NCBI GenBank assembly: GCA_050701115.1
Contig: JBOHER010000056.1
Coordinates: 1-7,723, forward strand
Direction: 5' to 3'
Origin: JBOHER01 sp050701115
GTDB lineage: Bacteria > Actinomycetota > Actinomycetes > Mycobacteriales > Pseudonocardiaceae
DNA: 7,723 nucleotides
A model generated the notes under the pieces. It saw nothing but the letters and a program-made list of their open reading frames with translations, did not search any database and was not told the origin of the DNA. Below are positions 1 through 4,279 of this stretch, in pieces (position 1 is the stretch's first letter; each line of letters opens with the position of its first letter). Position numbers and translations under genes: made by a program.

Positions 1-170
1 TGCGTGAGGCACGACTGTGTGGTGTCCGAGCCGAACTTGCGGCCGCCGACCCGACGACTACTTCCGTTACCGAAATCGCCATGCAGTGGGGATTCTGGCA
101 CCTTGGCCGATTCTCGGTGACCTACCGCCGGCGCTGGGGCGTTTCACCTTCGACGACATTACGTTCCTGA
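1..170 (+). CDS. AraC-family transcriptional regulator, C-terminal fragment (cut by window edge)
   Basis: Frame 3 is open from the window edge to the TGA at 168-170 and gives 55 residues that match the second helix-turn-helix of AraC/XylS regulators. The signature reads VTEIAMQWGFWHLGRFS followed by VTYRRRWGVSPSTTLRS. This is the family pattern: the DNA-recognition helix is followed by the F-x-x-x-[YF]-[RK]-x-x-x-G-x-[ST]-P motif. The WGFWHLGRFS wording is common in regulators of aromatic catabolism that carry an AraC-binding-like N-terminal domain. Only the end of the protein is present, so no effector domain can be seen. It lies 241 bases upstream of the monooxygenase operon in the same direction, so control of that operon is a reasonable inference but not shown. 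A longer ORF in another frame over the same bases (17-334) has no recognisable protein character and was set aside. Confidence 0.88.
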   Translation, partial: REARLCGVRAELAAADPTTTSVTEIAMQWGFWHLGRFSVTYRRRWGVSPSTTLRS

Positions 171-399
171 TGCCGCGGGGGTCGGCCATCATGGCCAGCC
201 ACTCGCTCGGCCCGAATGCTAGCTCAGCCCCAGGGGTCAGGTGGGAGACCGCTACCTCAAGTTCCACGAAGACCGGGACAACCTCGAAGCGCGCCGCCGA
301 AATTGCGCGTCAAATGGCCAAGAGCCACGCCTGACGGATAGTCGCTACGGCGTGGCGTACCTAACGTATCCGGCAAGGCGCTAAACATCTAGGTCAACT
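171..399. other. Intergenic region between regulator and monooxygenase operon
   Basis: This stretch should hold the promoter of the downstream operon, but I cannot place a convincing -35/-10 pair. A perfect 13-base palindrome with 6-base arms, GGCCATCATGGCC, sits at 184-196 just after the regulator stop. With one central base it suits a protein-binding site better than a terminator hairpin. A short open frame at 241-384 (starting VGDRYLKFHEDRDNLEARR) has a gene-like composition but no ribosome binding site, and an in-frame stop lies just upstream (TAG at 220). It may be a gene remnant. I recognise nothing further. Confidence 0.4.
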
Positions 400-406
400 G
401 AGGTGA
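400..406 (+). promoter_or_regulatory. Ribosome binding site that sets the monooxygenase start
   Basis: GAGGTGA matches the 16S anti-Shine-Dalgarno core and lies 5 bases before the ATG at 412. An alternative GTG start at 403 lies inside this site and so cannot use it. The ATG, which also places the FAD-binding fold directly at the N-terminus, is the better start. Confidence 0.8.
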
Positions 407-411
407 CGAGC

Positions 412-1803
412 ATGCGCGACATCGCAATCATCGGGGCCGGCCAGGCGGGCCTGCTCGCCGGACATGACCTGCTAAGGCGCGGTTTCAACGTGACTCTGTT
501 CTCCGACAAGACCCCCGATGACTTCTTAGCCAAAGCCCGCCCCACCGGGACGGCGTGTCGGTTCGAAACAGCGCTGTCTTATGAGCGCGAACTCGGACTC
601 GAGATGTGGGGCAACGAAGCGCCACCGGTGCAGGGCGTTCACCTCCATTACATCGCTGGCAAAGACACCTCCAATCCGCTTCTGACCCTGGTCGGTCGGA
701 TGACCAAACCTGGGATGGCGGTCGACCTTCGGCTACAGAGCGCAACCTGGCTCGACCTCTTCGAAACCCACGGCGGGAAAGTCGAATTCGGGTTCATCAC
801 CCTGCCGCAGCTCGACGAGATCGCTGCCGAACATGACTTGGTGATTGTCGCCTCTGGTCGTGGCGAGATACAGAAGCTCTTCAGCCGAAACGATGCACGA
901 AGCCTCTGGACGTCTCCGGCCCGCAAGCTGGGCATGATCTGTGTCAAGGGCCTCGACATGCAGATGCCGTACGGCCCCCCGATGACTCCGGTCAAGTTCA
1001 ACTTCTTCGCCAAGTACGGCGAGATGTTCTGGGTGCCGTGGTATTCGAAGGACGGCGACGAGGCATGGAGTCTGGTCTTCGAGGCCAAGCCCGGTGGCCC
1101 GATGGATGTCTTCGACGGCGCTTCCTCGGCCTGTGAGACCCTCAGCCGCGGGCAGAAACTCATCGAAAAGTTCACGCCGTGGGATGCACAATGGGCGCGG
1201 GGCGCCGAGCCGTGTGACGAAAACAGTTGGCTTGTTGGCGCTTTCACTCCCGAAGTGCGCAATGCCGTGGCAACTCTGCGCTCTGGGCGAAATGTGATGG
1301 CGCTGGGCGACTCCGCCCAGTCACTCGATCCCATCGGCGGCCAAGGGGCCAACAACGGCAACAAGATGGCAAAGGCCCTGGTCAACAGTATCGTCGAACG
1401 AGCAGACAAGCCATTCGACGCGGCATGGATGCGGGCAACTGACGACGCATTCTGGAACCGTCACCAGGTAACCCACAAGTTCAACAACACTCTTCTGCTG
1501 CCGCTCAAGGAAGCCGGTCGGCTGCTGCTCATGGCTCAATACGGCAGTGCGGGCCGGACAGATGACACAAGTCCACAGCAGCTGCTCGCGAATCGGTTCT
1601 GCGACAACTTCAACGACGCGTCCGACTTGACCGAGGCGTTCCACGATGTCGGAGTGAGCAAGCAGAAGATCACTGAGCAGTTCGGGGGTTCCCGCAAACC
1701 AGTGCTACGAGGCAAGGTGGCGATCGCGGCCGGCCAGGTGCGGCATTACCTTGGACGCGCGGCCCGCCACCCCGGCACCACGATTAGGACGGAGTCAAAG
1801 TGA
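412..1803 (+). CDS. StyA-like FAD-dependent monooxygenase (styrene/indole monooxygenase family)
   Basis: The 463-residue protein belongs to the two-component, group E flavoprotein monooxygenases typified by styrene monooxygenase StyA, which epoxidises styrene or oxidises indole using FADH2 supplied by a separate reductase. The Rossmann dinucleotide motif GAGQAG is at residues 8-13. DLVIVASGRG at 142-151 corresponds to the second FAD-contact strand of StyA. A beta-rich middle (about 170-270) occupies the place of the StyA substrate-binding domain. The strongest match is ALGDSAQSLDPIGGQGANN around D300 to N314, equivalent to GLGDIQATVDPVLGQGAN in StyA. CDNFND near the C-terminus matches the StyA TDNFNY segment. 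It is longer than StyA (about 415 residues), with extra residues mainly at the basic C-terminus. Its stop overlaps the next gene's start, so the two are probably translationally coupled. The fold and cofactor class are firm; the substrate (styrene, indole or another aromatic) is not determined. Confidence 0.9.
   Translation: MRDIAIIGAGQAGLLAGHDLLRRGFNVTLFSDKTPDDFLAKARPTGTACRFETALSYERELGLEMWGNEAPPVQGVHLHYIAGKDTSNPLLTLVGRMTKPGMAVDLRLQSATWLDLFETHGGKVEFGFITLPQLDEIAAEHDLVIVASGRGEIQKLFSRNDARSLWTSPARKLGMICVKGLDMQMPYGPPMTPVKFNFFAKYGEMFWVPWYSKDGDEAWSLVFEAKPGGPMDVFDGASSACETLSRGQKLIEKFTPWDAQWARGAEPCDENSWLVGAFTPEVRNAVATLRSGRNVMALGDSAQSLDPIGGQGANNGNKMAKALVNSIVERADKPFDAAWMRATDDAFWNRHQVTHKFNNTLLLPLKEAGRLLLMAQYGSAGRTDDTSPQQLLANRFCDNFNDASDLTEAFHDVGVSKQKITEQFGGSRKPVLRGKVAIAAGQVRHYLGRAARHPGTTIRTESK
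1786..1803 (+). promoter_or_regulatory. Ribosome binding site and GTGA stop/start overlap
   Basis: AGGACGGAG at 1786-1794 lies 5 bases before the GTG start at 1800. The tetranucleotide GTGA at 1800-1803 contains both the start of the dehydrogenase and the TGA stop of the monooxygenase. This is a classic translational-coupling arrangement and supports a shared function. Confidence 0.8.
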
Positions 1804-2576
1804 GCCGCGACGACAAGGTCGCCATTGTCACCGGTGGTGGCAGCGGGATCGGCCGCGCCGTAGTCATGCGACTGGCTAGCGACGGGTACAAGGTCGTCGT
1901 CAACGACTTGGACCAAGAGTACATCTCTGATGTCCTGGCCAGAATCCCCGGTGATGGCGATGTGGGTGTCTGTGGCGACATTTCGCTCGAGGACACCGCT
2001 CGGAAACTCGCTGCAACCGCTGTCGAGCGTTTCGGCCGGATCGATGTGCTGGTCAACAACGTTGGCCGACTTTTCTTCAAGGACATCACCGACACCACGG
2101 TTGAGGAGTGGGACTCGCTACTGGCAGTGAACCTACGCGGTCAATTCCTGGCCTGTAAGCATGTCATCCCGGTCATGCAGGCCCAACGAAGTGGCTCCAT
2201 CATTCACTTGGGCTCGATCGCCTCATTCATCGGTCAGGAGATGGGCGGGCAATCCAGTTTCGCGTACAACGTGACGAAGGCCGGCGTCCGACAGCTGGCT
2301 ACGTCATTGGCAACCCGCTATGCCCCCGAGGGCATTCGCATCAACAGCGTTTGCCCAGGCCCCATCCGGACCAAGCAGCTCCGGCACTTCCTTCCCGAAC
2401 TACCGGCATCCGAGGAAGATGCTATCTGGAATGGCGCCGGTACAGAGGGAACTCCGATGGGGCGCGTAGGCCAAGCAGACGAGATCGCTGCCGTGGTGGC
2501 GTTTCTGGCTTCGGACGCTGCCTCCTATGTCACAGGTGCGAGCTGGCTCGTCGACGGCGGATACACCGCCAGGTAG
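1800..2576 (+). CDS. Short-chain dehydrogenase/reductase (classical SDR, probably NAD-dependent)
   Basis: The 258-residue protein has every hallmark of the classical SDR family. TGGGSGIG at residues 11-18 is the dinucleotide-binding glycine motif. NNVG at 86-89 is the stabilising motif after beta-4. The catalytic tetrad can be read as N111, S139, Y156 and K160. It ends in the usual ASWLVDGGYTAR tail. Asp36 at the end of beta-2 favours NAD(H) over NADP(H). Length is normal for the family (about 250). S139 and Y156 are 17 residues apart rather than the usual 13, so a short insertion (around QEMGGQSS) lies beside the active site. The gene starts with GTG and overlaps the monooxygenase stop. It probably oxidises the hydroxylated or dihydrodiol product of that enzyme. 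The same oxygenase-SDR pairing is known from the indole pathway enzymes IifC and IifB of Acinetobacter. The exact substrate is inference. Confidence 0.92.
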   Translation: MSRDDKVAIVTGGGSGIGRAVVMRLASDGYKVVVNDLDQEYISDVLARIPGDGDVGVCGDISLEDTARKLAATAVERFGRIDVLVNNVGRLFFKDITDTTVEEWDSLLAVNLRGQFLACKHVIPVMQAQRSGSIIHLGSIASFIGQEMGGQSSFAYNVTKAGVRQLATSLATRYAPEGIRINSVCPGPIRTKQLRHFLPELPASEEDAIWNGAGTEGTPMGRVGQADEIAAVVAFLASDAASYVTGASWLVDGGYTAR

Positions 2577-2653
2577 TCTCGTGAGCTTCCTAGGCCTGGT
2601 TGGTGCCGAATCACCGCAGTCGAATCGCCTCCAGCATTAAGAGCTGAGTTCTC

Positions 2654-3001
2654 ATGCGCCGCATCGGAATAGTCGGAGCGGGCCAGTCGGGCGTGTTGGG
2701 CGTGTTGCTCGCGCTCTGTCTGCTACGCCACGGCTACAACGTCACCGTCGTCATGGATCGGACAGCCGAAGAGGTTCGGTCGGGACCCGTCATGTCGAGT
2801 CAGTGCTTGTTTGACTCCGGCTTGACCATCGAAAGGCAGCTAGGGGTCGACGCTTGGTCAGACACCTGCCCATACATCGAGCGAATGACCATTGCCATCG
2901 GGGAATCGGTCAACTTCGCAGCCTCGTTTGAGTACAACGCTCAGTCGGTAGATCAGCGCGGTGCAACTCGTCGTCGGGATAGGTCTTGGCGACCTGTTTG
3001 A
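2654..3001 (+). pseudogene. Second StyA-like monooxygenase, truncated after about residue 102
   Basis: Translation from the ATG at 2654 gives another FAD monooxygenase N-terminus: MRRIGIVGAGQSG with the GxGxxG motif at residues 8-13. GLTIERQLGVDAW aligns with ALSYERELGLEMW of the first oxygenase, and AQSVDQR at 96-102 aligns with the first protein's MAVDLR segment around residue 105. After R102 (about base 2959) homology stops abruptly. The frame then runs 13 further codons through foreign sequence to a TGA at 2999-3001. Only about the first quarter of a ~415-460 residue enzyme remains. The substrate-binding domain and the conserved GD..DP..GQGAN motif are missing, so it should be inactive. 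It begins 77 bases after the dehydrogenase, with a weak ribosome binding site (purine-rich AAGAG region near 2639-2643), and was probably the third gene of the operon. The two oxygenase N-termini are clearly diverged, so this is not a recent tandem copy. Confidence 0.85.
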
Positions 3002-3104
3002 GGAAGGCCAGGAGCTCCTGATGGCGGTGTCGCGGCTTGCGCTCCGCAATCACGTTTTCCACACCGAGCCGGGCGGCCAGCAGCCGAGACCACGAGGGCG
3101 TCAT
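2961..3104 (-). pseudogene. IS630-type transposase fragment, antisense
   Basis: The minus strand from about 3104 to 2961 reads LGVENVIAERKPRHRHQ, then ELLAFLKQVAKTYPDDELH. From memory this resembles the middle of IS630-family transposases, where a VIGERKPRHRHQ-like stretch precedes FLAFLKQVAxAYP and then ELH followed by the catalytic VxDNxxxHK. The fragment ends exactly at ELH (base 2961), just before the catalytic Asp would appear, and runs into the truncated monooxygenase. No terminal repeats or remaining transposase domains are visible on either side, so it is a dead remnant. Family assignment rests on recalled consensus, not a search. Confidence 0.6.
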
Positions 3105-3305
3105 GCCGAGCTTCTTCGGCGTGCTTCAACGACACACCCACGATCGCCCGATGATTGGACGCCAATGGCCACCGAACCGTCCGAACGACGGCAGAAGACC
3201 ACAGCGCGCAGAGTGGATAGCCGCCGCGCTCGCCGCATATCGGGAGTGACGTCAGACACATACTGTCGTCTCAACACCAGCAGCCGCGAGCCAGACCAAG
3301 TGGTG
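3105..3305. other. Unassigned mosaic stretch between transposase remnant and small ORF
   Basis: About 200 bases with no gene I can support. Several short frames run through it on both strands. One plus-strand frame ending AEWIAAALAAYRE with a stop near 3249 has a mildly protein-like tail, but its 5' part is antisense to the IS630 fragment and it has no credible start. It is most likely debris from the rearrangement that truncated the second monooxygenase. Confidence 0.3.
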
Positions 3306-3311
3306 ATGACG

Positions 3312-3602
3312 ATGTCCAACCCGACCAGCTACGAGTACACCGAGCTCAGCCATCGCGCGCTCGCGATCCTGCGTGCAACGGCTGACGGACGCGTCCAGGT
3401 CTCCCTCAGTTGCGAACCTGACCTCTTCATCGATGGCCTGGCGTTCAGCGATCAACCGACAGCGCGCCGCCTCGTCCACGCCGGCCTACTCCGCGCATCG
3501 CGGCCGGGCCGAATCGGCGAACGCGCGCCGGCGAAACTCACCACTGAGGGCTACACCGTTCTGCATGATGCCGGCTCGCAGCCGCGGGGCTGCGTCGCCT
3601 GA
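3312..3602 (+). CDS. Small winged-helix-like hypothetical protein
   Basis: This 96-residue protein begins at ATG 3312; an in-frame ATG at 3306 would add two residues. Neither start has a strong ribosome binding site. It has a helical start (LSHRALAILRATADGRVQ, residues 12-29), then a CEPDLFIDGLAFSDQPTARRLVHAGLL segment (34-60), then a basic linker with GRIGERAPAKLTTEGYTVL. The order of helix, recognition-like helix with H-A-G-L-L, basic wing and LTxxG is the pattern of small winged-helix DNA-binding proteins. Similar orphan proteins are, as I recall, common near mobile DNA in mycobacteria and relatives. No catalytic motif is present. It stands alone between IS debris and an unassigned stretch. 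It may be a real small regulator or a decaying one. Function is unknown. Confidence 0.55.
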   Translation: MSNPTSYEYTELSHRALAILRATADGRVQVSLSCEPDLFIDGLAFSDQPTARRLVHAGLLRASRPGRIGERAPAKLTTEGYTVLHDAGSQPRGCVA

Positions 3603-4144
3603 CAATCGCGACGCGGTACACCCGCCAATTCGGCTGTCCATCCACGAATGCCCGGCCAGGCCGATCTTGATGCTCGGCGGCGAAAAGTCGCAGTCTCGGT
3701 CCCGACACGCAGGCTCGCATCCTCGGCGCACTTCGTCGACGCGACGCCCCTCGGTTGAGTCGGCCTGGGGCACGGTGCCGGGGTTGCTCCCGGTCAGTTT
3801 CCCAGGCCGCTCGCAGATTTCGCGTCCCGTCAACACATCCTCGTGTACGCGCGTTCTGGGCGGCGCTTCACAGCCAACGCTAGGTGCTAACACGCAGGTC
3901 ACGCCATGATTCTGGCGCTAGCACCGATGCTAGGTCTAGCGTCCCGGGATGCTCGTCAGCTGGTGGCGGAATGCAGCGACGCTCCCCCGGCCGGCGGGAG
4001 TCGGAGGCGTGTGGTTAGTTAGCGCGCAGGTCCCCCTCCGGACACAGACCATAACCCCACGACTGGGCGCCGAGCGCAATCTCGGCGTCTTGGCGGATCA
4101 TGCACACCGGGGAGTTGAAGAATTCATCAACGGCCCGCCGGATG
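3603..4144. other. 542-base stretch without a confident gene; target region of the insertion sequence
   Basis: No gene here passes my threshold. A minus-strand frame (about 3902-3486, GTG start) and a plus-strand frame (3373-3909) overlap each other, and neither carries a motif. A minus-strand frame ending at the TAG near 3936-3938 reads LIRRAVDEFFNSPVCMIRQD at its 5' side and looks protein-like, but it has no credible start. Rejoining the two sides of the insertion sequence puts a TGA a few codons upstream, so it is probably a gene remnant. The clearest structure is the GCTAG repeat cluster at 3879-3941, listed separately. Confidence 0.4.
3879..3941. repeat. Cluster of GCTAG-type direct and inverted repeats
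   Basis: GCTAGGT occurs directly repeated at 3879-3885 and 3929-3935. GGTGCTA at 3883-3889 is the inverted partner of TAGCACC at 3919-3925. CGCTAG at 3916-3921 is the inverted partner of CTAGCG at 3936-3941. Four CTAG tetranucleotides fall within 63 bases. Such a cluster of half-sites looks like an operator for a small dimeric regulator or a recombination site, but no start codon with a ribosome binding site is clearly served by it. Function is inferred from pattern only. Confidence 0.45.
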
Positions 4145-4149
4145 AGACT
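4145..4149. repeat. Target-site duplication, left copy (AGACT)
   Basis: AGACT immediately precedes the left inverted repeat and is identical to the five bases following the right inverted repeat. Intact flanking duplication indicates simple transposition without later rearrangement. Confidence 0.8.
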
Positions 4150-4165
4150 CAGACCTCCGGAAGTT
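4150..4165 (+). repeat. Left terminal inverted repeat
   Basis: CAGACCTCCGGAAGTT pairs with the right end: 12 perfect bases (CAGACCTCCGGA), then one extra A, then GTT. It is the likely transposase binding and cleavage end. Confidence 0.85.
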
Positions 4166-4234
4166 GGTGAAGTGCGGGTGTCGCCAGCTGCCGTTTATTT
4201 TGCCCGAGGCTCTGCGAATCTTGTTGAAACTTGG

Positions 4235-4279
4235 TAGGATGGTGGTGCGTCTACCGCGGTCGCAGCCATCCTGGATGGC
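4235..4279 (+). promoter_or_regulatory. Transposase leader with palindrome next to the start codon
   Basis: GCCATCCTGGATGGC at 4265-4279 is a perfect inverted repeat with 7-base arms and one central base, ending directly before the ATG at 4280. A TAGGAT at 4235-4240 could serve as a -10 element, but no good -35 is visible. The palindrome covers the place where a ribosome binding site should be, and no strong Shine-Dalgarno is seen. It could be an autoregulatory operator, or a small hairpin limiting translation of the transposase. The role is inferred. Confidence 0.4.

Noticed and set aside
17..334. 105-residue plus-strand ORF at the left end
   Set aside because: It overlaps the AraC C-terminus in a different frame, has no family motif and lacks a ribosome binding site; the AraC frame is unmistakable.
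403..411. GTG at 403 as the monooxygenase start
   Set aside because: It lies within the GAGGTGA ribosome binding site that is correctly spaced for ATG 412.
648..1409. Long minus-strand ORF opposite the monooxygenase
   Set aside because: High-GC antisense shadow of a clearly conserved enzyme; the translation has no motifs.
3486..3902. 138-residue minus-strand ORF and the overlapping 178-residue plus-strand ORF 3373-3909
   Set aside because: They are mutually antisense, show no recognised motif and have weak starts. The plus frame also overlaps the better-supported small protein.
4145..4161. Placing the insertion-sequence end at the outer AGACTCAG/CTGAGACT bases
   Set aside because: This would make AGACT part of the inverted repeat with an A/T mismatch and leave no target duplication. 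Ending at CAGACC gives matched ends and a perfect 5-bp duplication.
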